From Micromonospora sp. HK10 (GTDB lineage: Bacteria; Actinomycetota; Actinomycetes; Mycobacteriales; Micromonosporaceae): 64,000 bases of DNA. The translations under genes and the position numbers were made by a program. Under the pieces are notes generated by a model. That model worked only from the letters and a program-made list of their open reading frames with translations, searched no databases and was not told where the DNA came from. Position 1 is the first letter of the stretch, and every line of letters begins with the position of its first letter. The stretch lies in assembly GCF_000982955.1 (NCBI RefSeq), contig NZ_KQ058829.1, positions 1 through 64,000 on the forward strand, read 5' to 3'. Below, piece by piece: positions 26,943-35,328 of the stretch.

Positions 26943-29033
26943 GTGGAGGTCCTGAAGGACTACGTCCTCGGCGACACGATCGCCCGCTACCTGCAGCCTG
27001 GTCCGGGCGGGCCGGTGGGAATGATGCTCTTCCCGGCCGCAATGGCCGGCCAGATCGCCGGGAAGTCGTCTGCCGTCGACTCGCTCGTCCAGGTCAAGAC
27101 CGTCGGCGACCCGTACCCGGGCGGTTCGGCCGGTCGATCGTTGCGGAACGGAGGCACTGTCGCCACGCTCACCCTCGAGTCGCAGCGCGAGGAGAAGACC
27201 GAGGCCGGTGCCACGGTCGTGACCCTCCTGCGCACGCACCAGGGGTGCCTCGTCGAACACCATCTGCGGTGGCAGTCGGGCGAGGGCGCGCTGGACTCGT
27301 TCGCCGTCCTTCGCAACGAGGGACCGGACATGGTGACGCTGGAGCTGCTCTCGTCGTTCTCGCTCACTGGTCTGACTCCCTTCGCCGGGGACGACGCCTC
27401 CGGCGATCTGCTCCTGCACAGGCTGCGCAGCGCCTGGTCGGGCGAGGGGCGTCTGGTGTCTGACCACGTCGAGGACCTGAGCCTGGAGCCGGCCTGGGCC
27501 GGCTGGGGTCGGTGTCTGCGCTTCGGTCAGGTCGGATCCTGGCCGGTGCACGGGTTCTTCCCGACGGCGTTCGTCGAGGACAGCCGCGCCGGCGTCTGCT
27601 GGGGCGTGCAGATTGCCCACCCGGCCTCGTGGCAGATCGAGCTGGGCCGGACGGACGCCGCCCTCAACCTGTCGGGCGGGCTGGCGGACCGTGAACTGGG
27701 CCACTGGACGAAACGCGTGGCTCCCGGGGAGGAGTTCCGTACCCCCGTCGCGTACCTGACGGTCACGCGGGGTGGAGTGGACGACGCCGCCCACCGGTTG
27801 ACGGCTCGCCACCGGCTCTTCCTGGATGTGCCCGCGGTCGAAGAGGCTCTGCCCGTCATCTTCAACGAATACTGCACCACCTGGGGTTCGCCGTCGCCGC
27901 AGAGCCTTGGGGCGATCGTCGACCGGCTCGCGGGCAAAGGGATCCGATATCTCGTCATCGACAGCGGCTGGTACAAGGCCGAGGGCAGTGAATGGTTCAA
28001 CGGTCACGGCGACTGGGAGCTGGACCGCCGGACGTTTCCCGACGGGCTGACCGAGACACTTGATCACGTGCGGTCCGCCGGGATGATCCCCGGCATCTGG
28101 TTCGAGTTCGAGACGGTCGGCTCCCGGGCCACGTCATTCACGCTGACCGACCACCTGCTCAAGCGCGACGGTGTTCCCGTCACCGTAGGCGACCGGCGCT
28201 TCTGGGACTTCCGCGACCCGTTCGTGATCGGGTACCTCAGAGAGCGGGTGATCGACTTCCTCAAGGCCAACGGCTTCGGCTATCTGAAAGTCGACTACAA
28301 CGCCAGCATCGGAATCGGGTGCGACGGAGCCGAATCCCTCGGTGAGGGGTTGCGACAGCAGATGGCCGCGGTCCAGGGCTTCTTCCGGACGATCCGCGAG
28401 GAGATGCCGGAGCTCGTGATGGAGAACTGCGCATCCGGCGGCCACCGGCTGGAACCCTCGATGCTGGCCCTCACCAGCATGTCGTCCTTCTCGGACGCCC
28501 ACGAGTGCGCGGAGATCCCCATCATCGCCGCCAACGTGCAACGCGCGCTGCTCCCCCGGCAGAGCCAGATCTGGGCAGTGCTGCGCACGCAGGACTCCCC
28601 ACAGCGGCTTGCGTACTCGCTCACCGCGACCATGCTCGGCCGGATGTGCCTGTCCGGCGAGATCCACGAACTCAGTGACGAGCAGTGGGCCGTGGTCTCC
28701 CGGGCAATCTCCTTCTACCGGTCGGCAGCCCCGGTGATCAAGAACGGTGTCAGTCACCGGTTCGGAACGAAGGTGCGGAGCTACCGGCACCCCGAAGGGT
28801 GGCAGGCAGTCCGGCGAGTGGCCAACGACGGCGCCCAGATCCTGGTCGTAGCCCACCGGTTCGGAGCCGCCGAGCGAACGCCGATCGAGGTTCCTCTGCC
28901 ACCGGGGAGGTACGAGGTCAGCGACCTCTACTCCCACCGTGAGCTCGTGGTCCAGCTGACCGAGGAACGAGTAGCCGTGGAGCTGGATGAGCCGTTCTCT
29001 GCCGCGGCACTGCTGCTCACGCGGATCGAGTGA
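26943..29033 (+). CDS. GH36 alpha-galactosidase-type glycosidase
   Basis: 696 residues with a GTG start 5 nt after GAAGGAG; an in-frame ATG 36 nt upstream has no ribosome site. Family GH36 layout: N-terminal beta-supersandwich (1-320), TIM barrel with FNEYCTTWGSPS, WYKAEG, nucleophile D451 in FGYLKVDYNAS and acid/base D518 in SSFSDAHECAE, the ENCASGGHRLEP motif, then a C-terminal beta domain. No signal peptide, so it works on imported sugar. Likely removes alpha-galactose; GH36 also includes beta-L-arabinopyranosidase activity on the same scaffold, which would suit this arabinose-rich locus. Fourth gene of the plus-strand arm. Confidence 0.9.
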   Translation: MEVLKDYVLGDTIARYLQPGPGGPVGMMLFPAAMAGQIAGKSSAVDSLVQVKTVGDPYPGGSAGRSLRNGGTVATLTLESQREEKTEAGATVVTLLRTHQGCLVEHHLRWQSGEGALDSFAVLRNEGPDMVTLELLSSFSLTGLTPFAGDDASGDLLLHRLRSAWSGEGRLVSDHVEDLSLEPAWAGWGRCLRFGQVGSWPVHGFFPTAFVEDSRAGVCWGVQIAHPASWQIELGRTDAALNLSGGLADRELGHWTKRVAPGEEFRTPVAYLTVTRGGVDDAAHRLTARHRLFLDVPAVEEALPVIFNEYCTTWGSPSPQSLGAIVDRLAGKGIRYLVIDSGWYKAEGSEWFNGHGDWELDRRTFPDGLTETLDHVRSAGMIPGIWFEFETVGSRATSFTLTDHLLKRDGVPVTVGDRRFWDFRDPFVIGYLRERVIDFLKANGFGYLKVDYNASIGIGCDGAESLGEGLRQQMAAVQGFFRTIREEMPELVMENCASGGHRLEPSMLALTSMSSFSDAHECAEIPIIAANVQRALLPRQSQIWAVLRTQDSPQRLAYSLTATMLGRMCLSGEIHELSDEQWAVVSRAISFYRSAAPVIKNGVSHRFGTKVRSYRHPEGWQAVRRVANDGAQILVVAHRFGAAERTPIEVPLPPGRYEVSDLYSHRELVVQLTEERVAVELDEPFSAAALLLTRIE

Positions 29034-29092
29034 GACATGCCGGACTCGCCGTCGTCTCGCAAGGTAGTCGCACGCGGACGCAGACATCCAGG

Positions 29093-29100
29093 TATCGATA
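29093..29100 (+). promoter_or_regulatory. Third operator-like site, TATCGATA
   Basis: The palindrome TATCGATA (extended GGTATCGATAGAAA) lies 26 bp before the GH120 ATG and matches the core of the two TTATCGNTAA sites beside lacI. It suggests separate or additional control of GH120 by the same repressor. No clear -35/-10 pair is visible. Confidence 0.5.
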
Positions 29101-29125
29101 GAAACTCCAGAAATTGAGATCATCA

Positions 29126-31237
29126 ATGGTCACCAGCGCTCCTACTGTCCCCGTACCTGAGGTCGAGGTTCCCGGCGTGGAACTGCACGTCGCGAAGTCT
29201 GGTTCCGACACCGCCGCCGGAACCGCGGAGGCCCCCCTGCTCACGATCGGTGCCGCCGCAGCGCTGGCTCAGCCGGGCGACACCGTCGTCGTGCACGAAG
29301 GCGTGTACCGCGAGTGGGTGAACCCGCCGCGCGGCGGCACGGCTGCTGCGCCGATCACCTACCAGGCTGCGCTGGGCGCGGACGGCCTGTTCGAGACGGT
29401 GACCATCTCGGGTGCTGAGGTGATCGCCGACTGGCGTCCGCACCCGGGCTCGGCGGGCCGGGTCTGGGTGGCGACGGTGCCGAACTCCCTGTTCGGGTCG
29501 CGCAACCCGTACCTCGAGCGCATCGGTGGGGACTGGTTCTTCGACCAGGTCAACACCTGGCACACGGGCGAGGTGTATCTCGACGGCAAGTCGCTGTACG
29601 AGTCGTTGACCATGGCCGGCGTCGAGCACCCCGAGGTCACCGTGGACTCGTTCGACCAGGCGGGCTCGCTGCTGACCTGGTACTGCGAGGTGGGCGACGA
29701 CGTCACCACGATCTGGGCGAACTTCGGGGGCGCCGACCCGGCGGAGCACGAGATCGAGATCAACGCGCGCACGTTCGTCTTCTGGCCCGCCGCCACGGGC
29801 ATCGACCACATCACGGTACGCGGGTTCACCCTGACGAAGGCCGCCACGCAGTGGGCCCCGCCCACGGCGCTGCAAGAGGGCCTGATCGGCCCACACTGGT
29901 CGAAGGGCTGGGTGATCGAGGACAACATCATCACCGACTCGAAGAACGTCGGCGTCTCGCTGGGCAAAGAGGTCAGCACCGGGCAGAACGAGGCGGCCGC
30001 AGGGCCGAAGGGCGCCAAGGGCGGCACCCAACGCGAGCGTGAGGTGATCCAGCGGGCGCTCGCCCTGCGCGGGCCCGCCGCGGGCGAGCCGCACCCGTGG
30101 GACCGGGACCACGTGGGCTCCCACACGGTGCGCCGCAACACGATCCGGGACTGTGAGCAGGCCGGCATCGTCGGGCACCTGGGGGCGGCGTTCTCGACCA
30201 TCAGCGACAACCACATTTCCCGCATCCACGTGAAGCGACAGTGGCACGGCGCCGAGGTGGCCGGCATCAAGCTGCATGCCGCGATCGACACCGTGATCAG
30301 CGGGAACACCATCCATCACACGCACCGAGCCCTGTGGCTCGACTGGCAGGCCCAGGGCACCCTGGTGCGGCGCAACGTCTGCTACGCCTCCACCGCCGAA
30401 GACTTCATGGTCGAGGTCTGCCACGGCCCGTACCTCGTGGACTCGAACCTCTTCCTGTCCCCGTGGGCGGTCAAGGACATGTCCACCGGCGGCGCCTACG
30501 TGCACAACTACATCGCCGGTCGCATCGCGAACTGCACCGAGCACCAGCGGTACACCCCGTACCACTTTCCGCACTCCACGGCCGTCTACGGAGTCTCGAA
30601 CATCCTCGGCGGCGACAACCGGTTCTACAACAACGTCTTCGTCGGCGACGGCGCGCGCGCCGAGCACACCACACCGCAGTCGGAGCCGACGCTCGCGAGC
30701 TTCTGGTCCGGCGCGATCGACATGGACGGCGTGCCCGGGCAGGCCACCTTCGTGCCCACCCCGGTGGGCACCTCGCAGTACGACGCCTACCCGGTGGCGC
30801 AGGAGTACCCGAACGAGCACGGCAGCGCGCTGGCCGGGCCGCGCCTCCCGGTCTGGATCGAGGGCAACCTCTACGCGGAGAGCGCCGAGCCGTTCCGCGC
30901 GGAACCCACGGCCATCATCACAGGCGCATCACCCGTGCGAGTCGAGGTGCTCGACACCGCAGCCGGCACCCTTCGCGTCGAGGTGACGCGCCCGGGCGGC
31001 ACCCACGTGGTCGCCCCGGTGACCACCGAGCGCCTCGGGACCAGCTACCAAGCCGAGATGGGCTACACCAACCCCGACGGGTCTGACCTGGACCTAGGCG
31101 TCGACCTCTGCGGGGTCCTCCGAGGTGAGGTTGTGCCCGGGCCGTTCGCCGCGTCGGCGCCCGTCACCCGGATACTCACCGCGCCGGAACCGACGGGCCG
31201 GCGAGCCCTGGCAGCAGGCCCGGCGAGGGCTCGCTGA
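29126..31237 (+). CDS. GH120 beta-xylosidase (right-handed beta-helix)
   Basis: 703 residues. The opening (HVAKSGSDTAAGTAEAPLLT, PGDTVVVHEGVYREWV) and GLIGPHWSKGWVIEDNII match the GH120 beta-xylosidases, which fold as a parallel beta-helix instead of a TIM barrel. Likely catalytic residues are D406 in ALWLDWQAQGT and E430 in FMVEVCHGPYLVD, spaced as in XylC-type enzymes within one residue. Cytoplasmic, no signal peptide. Releases xylose from short xylo-oligosaccharides, complementing GH39. ATG chosen; a TTG four codons upstream is unlikely. Ends with a hairpin across the stop. Confidence 0.88.
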   Translation: MVTSAPTVPVPEVEVPGVELHVAKSGSDTAAGTAEAPLLTIGAAAALAQPGDTVVVHEGVYREWVNPPRGGTAAAPITYQAALGADGLFETVTISGAEVIADWRPHPGSAGRVWVATVPNSLFGSRNPYLERIGGDWFFDQVNTWHTGEVYLDGKSLYESLTMAGVEHPEVTVDSFDQAGSLLTWYCEVGDDVTTIWANFGGADPAEHEIEINARTFVFWPAATGIDHITVRGFTLTKAATQWAPPTALQEGLIGPHWSKGWVIEDNIITDSKNVGVSLGKEVSTGQNEAAAGPKGAKGGTQREREVIQRALALRGPAAGEPHPWDRDHVGSHTVRRNTIRDCEQAGIVGHLGAAFSTISDNHISRIHVKRQWHGAEVAGIKLHAAIDTVISGNTIHHTHRALWLDWQAQGTLVRRNVCYASTAEDFMVEVCHGPYLVDSNLFLSPWAVKDMSTGGAYVHNYIAGRIANCTEHQRYTPYHFPHSTAVYGVSNILGGDNRFYNNVFVGDGARAEHTTPQSEPTLASFWSGAIDMDGVPGQATFVPTPVGTSQYDAYPVAQEYPNEHGSALAGPRLPVWIEGNLYAESAEPFRAEPTAIITGASPVRVEVLDTAAGTLRVEVTRPGGTHVVAPVTTERLGTSYQAEMGYTNPDGSDLDLGVDLCGVLRGEVVPGPFAASAPVTRILTAPEPTGRRALAAGPARAR
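31201..31234 (+). terminator. Hairpin at the end of the GH120 gene
   Basis: 9-bp perfect stem (GCGAGCCCT with its complement) and 16-nt loop ending right at the stop codon. A plausible end of the plus-strand regulon, though no T-run follows. Confidence 0.45.
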
Positions 31238-31393
31238 CGATCCCGGGCGTCTTGGCCCAAGCCCGCCCTCGGCGCGACAGATCACGGCGGGCGCCAACCG
31301 ACGGAGTGACTGCTAACGGCGAGCAGGTCGCGACACCCCTTGGCCGACATTCAAGCGCACGTCAGCGGCAGATCACGGCGTTTCCCTCAATGG

Positions 31394-32158
31394 ATGCGCG
31401 CATGCTGTGGATGCCTGTTGGTGGATACGCTGACCGCGATGGTGGAGGCTGGAAGCGGAACCGCGTTGGGGCGGTTGTTGGCGCATCGGTGGCCGGAGGT
31501 TGCCGCGACAGCGGGTGCCCTGCGGCCGGAACTCGACGCTGTGCTGACCAGCGGCGCGGCCACTCCGTCGTTCGTGCGGCGGCTGGCGCCGATGCTCGGG
31601 TTGCACACGGCGGATCTGTTCGTGATCGCTGGGCTCGATCTGCCGCAAGATCTGGTGCCTGCCAGTGGTACCGGGCCTTGGCATGTCGGGACGGTACTGG
31701 AAATAGCGGCCAAGTTGGCGCCGCAGTCGCTGCGCCGGTTACACGAGTTCGTCCGGTCGCTACCCGAGCATCCGCCGGCGTGGCCGCCCGTGCGGCCGCG
31801 CCACAGGTACACGCTGGGGCCTGGCGAGGTGATGCTGCGGCTACTACGTAACCGCAATATCGGGCCATACAGCGCGAAGCTGTTGTACTTGATCGGCGGC
31901 GGGCCGATGGTGTCGCACTCTACGATGGCGATGCTGGGACCTGGCCGTACCCGGCTGACGCCGCAGTACGTGACCTCGTTCGCCACCGTCCTGGGTATCC
32001 CTGACGACAACTTGGCCGCCGTCGCCGGGGTTGCTGCGGCCACCGACCCACGTCTGCACCGCAACCGCGTTGAACTTGCCCGGTTGGCCTGGGACGCCCG
32101 GCGGTTGACCGGCGAGCAACTGTCTGAGGTGCTCGCCCTGGCCGGGCGCCTGCGGTAG
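31394..32158 (+). CDS. XRE-like regulator-type protein, function unknown
   Basis: 254 residues from the ATG at 31394; GTG 31421 and ATG 31439 are alternatives, and none has a good ribosome site. The N-terminal part resembles the helix-turn-helix segment of actinobacterial XRE-type proteins (TPSFVRRLAPMLGLHTADLFVIAG), and a similar pattern recurs near the C-terminus (TRLTPQYVTSFATVLGIPDDNLAAVAG). The two HTH-like halves flank a Pro/Arg-rich middle. It stands alone between two sugar operons, and its upstream DNA has a 12-bp direct repeat (CAGATCACGGCG at 31278 and 31369). DNA binding is inferred. Confidence 0.6.
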   Translation: MRACCGCLLVDTLTAMVEAGSGTALGRLLAHRWPEVAATAGALRPELDAVLTSGAATPSFVRRLAPMLGLHTADLFVIAGLDLPQDLVPASGTGPWHVGTVLEIAAKLAPQSLRRLHEFVRSLPEHPPAWPPVRPRHRYTLGPGEVMLRLLRNRNIGPYSAKLLYLIGGGPMVSHSTMAMLGPGRTRLTPQYVTSFATVLGIPDDNLAAVAGVAAATDPRLHRNRVELARLAWDARRLTGEQLSEVLALAGRLR

Positions 32159-32710
32159 CTGGGAGCCGGCAATGATCCCAGCGCCGTTCGACCAAATGTC
32201 CTAACGATCAGGATGCACCGGCGTTGCCACGAACCCCGAATCACTCTGCCCCAGCGGGTGCCCTGACATTGACAGGAGTGGGTAGGCCATCCGGTCGATG
32301 CGGGCCACGCCACTGCCCTGCCATAGATCCAAGGCTATTGAATAACCGCCACTCACCCGTGCGGACGGCGCAGCCACGTGGCTCGCCCACCGCAACTGTC
32401 GTCGCAGGCGGTAGCGGGTGGCGGATGAGGCGGCAAGCCTGGGATTGAGCTCGCCGCCCGTTGACCATGTCACTGGCATCCGGCCACACGCCTCATCGCC
32501 TCGGAAGCCCAAACTCGCTTTCCAGTCGCAGCCCGTCGGGCGGCAACCGCGGGCCGTTCGAGCCACCGCCGGCCGCGACCTCGCCCAGGCACGGGTGTGA
32601 CGCTCGAGGCAGGCCCCGCCCGCGGGGTCGGTCATAGCGGCTCCGGCAGCAGCGACCGCGAGCAGCAGCACGATCCAGAGCGGGACGGCGCCGACGTCGC
32701 GCGGTTCGGG
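32159..32710. other. 552-bp stretch without a supported gene
   Basis: Frames are short or lack coding character. One minus-strand frame (32671-32201) starts with a hydrophobic stretch, but its composition and Arg/Ser-rich tail do not look like a protein. It may be decayed sequence. Confidence 0.4.
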
Positions 32711-33724
32711 TCAGGTGGAGCCGCGGACGACCAGCGTCGTCGGTAACACGGTCGGCTTGGGCGGGTCGTCGCCGCCGTGCAGCATGGCGACCAGCGCCTC
32801 GGCGGCGGCCGTGCCGAAGCCGGGCTTGTTCTGGGCGACGGTGCTGAGCCCGGGCGGAATCAGCGCGGCCACCTCGATGTCGTCGAAGCCGACGATCGCA
32901 ATGTCGTCGGGGATCCGTAGGCCGGCCGCCTGGGCCGCCCGCATCGCGCCGACAGCCATCTCGTCACCGGCGACGAACACCGCGGTAGGGCGGTCGTCGA
33001 GGGCGAGCAGCCGGTTCATCGCGGCGTGACCGCCGTCGAGATAGAAGTCTGCCTCGATGACGTGGCTGTCGGCGAGCGGCAGGCCGGCCCCGGCCAGCGC
33101 GGCCCGGAAGCCGACGAGCCGTTCGGCTCCCGGCCAGGTTCGCAGCGGGCCGGTGATGGTGGCGATGCGCCGGTGGCCGCGTTCGACGAGGTGGCGCACG
33201 GCGAGCGCCGCGCCGCCGGCATTGTCCGAGGTGATGTAGGTCGATGTCGGGCCGTCGACCCGCAGGTCGAGAGCGACGCACGGCACCTGGGCTTCGACGA
33301 GGGCGAGCACGGCTGGGTCCCGGGTGCCGTTGTCGATGATGACGGCGCCGTCGAGGTTGTGCTGGCGGACGGCGCGCACGTATCGCTGCCCGTCGTCGGG
33401 CCCCGCCGCGTCGTGGCCGGCGAGCATGAGCAGGTTCAGCCCGTGCGCGCTCAGCGCCGTCTTGAGCGCGACGAGGATCTCCTGCAGGAATGGGTGGCGC
33501 CATCCAGGGCGGCGATGGTCGGTGTCCCATACCAGGCCCACCATGTTGGATTTCTTCGTGGCGAGCGTGCGGGCGGACCCGTTCGGCAGGTAGCCGATCT
33601 CGGCGGCCAGGTCGAGGATGCGCTGGCGGGTGTGCTGGCTGACGACCTCGGGGGTGTTGAAGACGCGGGACACGGTGGCGACGGACACGCCGCAGCGGCG
33701 CGCCAGCTCCCTGATAGTGGTCAA
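32711..33724 (-). CDS. LacI-family repressor of the beta-glucoside operon
   Basis: 337 residues. TTG start 7 nt after GAGG; extending the frame upstream would run through the promoter. HTH: TTIRELARRCGVSVATVSRVFN; hinge: NGSARTLATKKSNMVGLV; effector domain to the end (TVLPTTLVVRGST). Residues around FDDIEVAALIPPGLSTV are typical of LacI. Divergent from the sugar-binding lipoprotein gene, with one TGTAACCGGTTTCA site in front of its own start and two in front of the transporter operon, it should be an autoregulated local repressor, comparable to CebR-type regulators. Confidence 0.92.
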   Translation of the reverse strand: MTTIRELARRCGVSVATVSRVFNTPEVVSQHTRQRILDLAAEIGYLPNGSARTLATKKSNMVGLVWDTDHRRPGWRHPFLQEILVALKTALSAHGLNLLMLAGHDAAGPDDGQRYVRAVRQHNLDGAVIIDNGTRDPAVLALVEAQVPCVALDLRVDGPTSTYITSDNAGGAALAVRHLVERGHRRIATITGPLRTWPGAERLVGFRAALAGAGLPLADSHVIEADFYLDGGHAAMNRLLALDDRPTAVFVAGDEMAVGAMRAAQAAGLRIPDDIAIVGFDDIEVAALIPPGLSTVAQNKPGFGTAAAEALVAMLHGGDDPPKPTVLPTTLVVRGST

Positions 33725-33738
33725 GGTGGTGCCTCTTC

Positions 33739-33784
33739 TGTAACCGGTTTCACGACCGTAGCGCCAGCGATGTCCGCCGGTCAA
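33739..33784 (-). promoter_or_regulatory. Repressor promoter with TGTAACCGGTTTCA operator
   Basis: Minus strand: -35 TTGACC (33784-33779), 18-bp spacer, -10 TACGGT (33760-33755). The operator TGTAACCGGTTTCA (33739-33752, plus-strand reading) sits just after the -10, where it would block transcription of the repressor's own gene. Confidence 0.75.
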
Positions 33785-33939
33785 GCCGCATCGACTGTTA
33801 TCGTTTTGTAACTTGACATCCTCTGGTCGGATCCGTCCACACTGCCCAGGAAAGGCGCTCACCCGGCGGTCGCCCGCGACTCGGCCGGCATCCGATCCTC
33901 ATCCACACTCGACCCCCACCACCATCGCTTCGCTGGCGA

Positions 33940-33967
33940 TGTAACCGGTTTCAGGTAACCGGTTACA
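33940..33967 (+). promoter_or_regulatory. Two back-to-back operators before the sugar ABC operon
   Basis: TGTAACCGGTTTCA (33940-33953) is followed without a gap by GGTAACCGGTTACA (33954-33967). The shared core is GTAACCGGTTNCA with a central CG. They end 25 bp before the lipoprotein ATG. Centre spacing of 14 bp puts the two bound repressors on different helix faces. Confidence 0.85.
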
Positions 33968-33992
33968 TGACCGCACGAAAGGGCTCCCTGGC

Positions 33993-35264
33993 ATGCACCC
34001 AAACCGACTGTTGCGACTGGCGGCGGCCGCCCTGGCCGCCGGAGTACTGCTGACCGCGTGTGGCACCGGCACAGACGGAGGTTCCGGCAGCGGCAACGAA
34101 AAGATCACTTTGAACGTCAACCTGTTCGGCAACTTCGGGTACCAGGACCTGTACGCCGAGTACCAGAATTCGCACCCGAACATCACGATCCAGGAGCACA
34201 CGGCCGCCTACAACGACCATCATCGCGACCTGATCACCCACCTGGCCACCGGCTCCGGCGCGGGCGACATCGAGGGCGTCGACACGGGCTTCATCGCGCA
34301 GATGCGCGAGCGGGGCAACCTCTTCGTCGACCTGGGCAAGGACCGCCAGTCCGAGTACCTCGACTGGAAGTGGGCGGCGTCGCTGGCCAAGGACGGCAAG
34401 CAGATCGGGTACGGCACCGACGTCGGCGGCCTGGCCATCTGCTATCGGCGTGACCTGTTCGAGAAGGCTGGCATGCCGTTCGACCGCGACCAGGTGTCGG
34501 CCGCCTGGGGCGGCGGCTGGGACAAGTACATCGAGTTCGGCAAGCGGTACGCGGCCAAGGCCCCGGCCGGCAGCGCCTTCTTCGATGGCGGAGGCCAACT
34601 GTTCAACGCCGTCATCGGCCAGGCCCCGGTCGGGTACTACAACGAGGACGACGCCATCGTCGTGGGCACCAACCCCGATGTCCGCAAGGCCTGGGACCTG
34701 ACGGTGCAGGCGATCCAGAGCAACCTGTCGGCCAAGCTGATCGGCAGCTCGCAGGAGTGGAACAACGGCTTCGCCAAGGACCAGTTCGCCACCATCGCCT
34801 GCCCGGCCTGGATGATGACCAAGATCAAGGACCAGGCGAAGCACGCCGCCGGCAAGTGGGACGTGGCGAGCGTCCCGGGCGGCGGCGGCAACTGGGGCGG
34901 CTCGTACCTCACCGTTCCCAAGCAGGGCAAGCACATCGAGGAGGCCAAGAAGCTCGCGGCGTGGCTGACCGCCCCGGAACAGCAGGCCAAGGTGTTCACC
35001 GCGCGGGGCAACCTGCCGTCCATCCCGGCGCTGTACGACAAGCCCGAGATCGCCCAGTACAAGGACGCCTTCTTCAACAACGCCCCGGTGGGCCAGCTCT
35101 TCACCACCGCGGCGAAGCAACTCAAGCCCCAGTACCAGGGCCCGCGAGCCGGGGACGTGCAGACCACCATCCGCGACGCCCTCGTCCGCATCGAACAGGG
35201 CAAGCAAAGCCCCGACGAGTCCTGGAAGCAGATGGTCAGCGACGTCGAGCGCCTCGCCAAGTAA
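33993..35264 (+). CDS. Sugar-binding lipoprotein of second ABC importer
   Basis: 423 residues. Signal peptide with lipobox LTAC (C23), then a mature CUT1 binding protein (ITLNVNLFGNFGYQDLY, IGYGTDVGGLAICYRRDLFEKAG, YLTVPKQGKHIEEAKKLAAW). Operon partners (two permeases, GH1 beta-glucosidase) and length resemble the cellobiose/beta-glucoside systems (CebE type) of actinomycetes; the exact sugar is not proven. Controlled by the tandem operators immediately upstream. Followed by a perfect 13-bp hairpin before the permease genes. Confidence 0.93.
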   Translation: MHPNRLLRLAAAALAAGVLLTACGTGTDGGSGSGNEKITLNVNLFGNFGYQDLYAEYQNSHPNITIQEHTAAYNDHHRDLITHLATGSGAGDIEGVDTGFIAQMRERGNLFVDLGKDRQSEYLDWKWAASLAKDGKQIGYGTDVGGLAICYRRDLFEKAGMPFDRDQVSAAWGGGWDKYIEFGKRYAAKAPAGSAFFDGGGQLFNAVIGQAPVGYYNEDDAIVVGTNPDVRKAWDLTVQAIQSNLSAKLIGSSQEWNNGFAKDQFATIACPAWMMTKIKDQAKHAAGKWDVASVPGGGGNWGGSYLTVPKQGKHIEEAKKLAAWLTAPEQQAKVFTARGNLPSIPALYDKPEIAQYKDAFFNNAPVGQLFTTAAKQLKPQYQGPRAGDVQTTIRDALVRIEQGKQSPDESWKQMVSDVERLAK

Positions 35265-35274
35265 CTCGACCCGC

Positions 35275-35306
35275 GCCGCCGGCGGTCGCCCCTGACCGCC
35301 GGCGGC
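35275..35306 (+). terminator. Intercistronic hairpin after second lipoprotein gene
   Basis: Perfect 13-bp stem (GCCGCCGGCGGTC with its complement) and 6-nt loop, 10 nt after the stop. Same position and size as the hairpin after the first binding-protein gene (24817-24852), so a shared mRNA-stabilising device is likely. Confidence 0.8.
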
Positions 35307-35328
35307 CCCCGGCGACGAAGGATCGACG

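Noticed and set aside
31278..31380. 12-bp direct repeat CAGATCACGGCG (31278 and 31369)
   Set aside because: Two copies without dyad symmetry or flanking mobile gene; chance cannot be excluded.
32201..32671. 156-codon minus-strand frame starting with a hydrophobic segment
   Set aside because: The rest is Arg/Ser-rich without motifs, and no ribosome site or operon context supports it.
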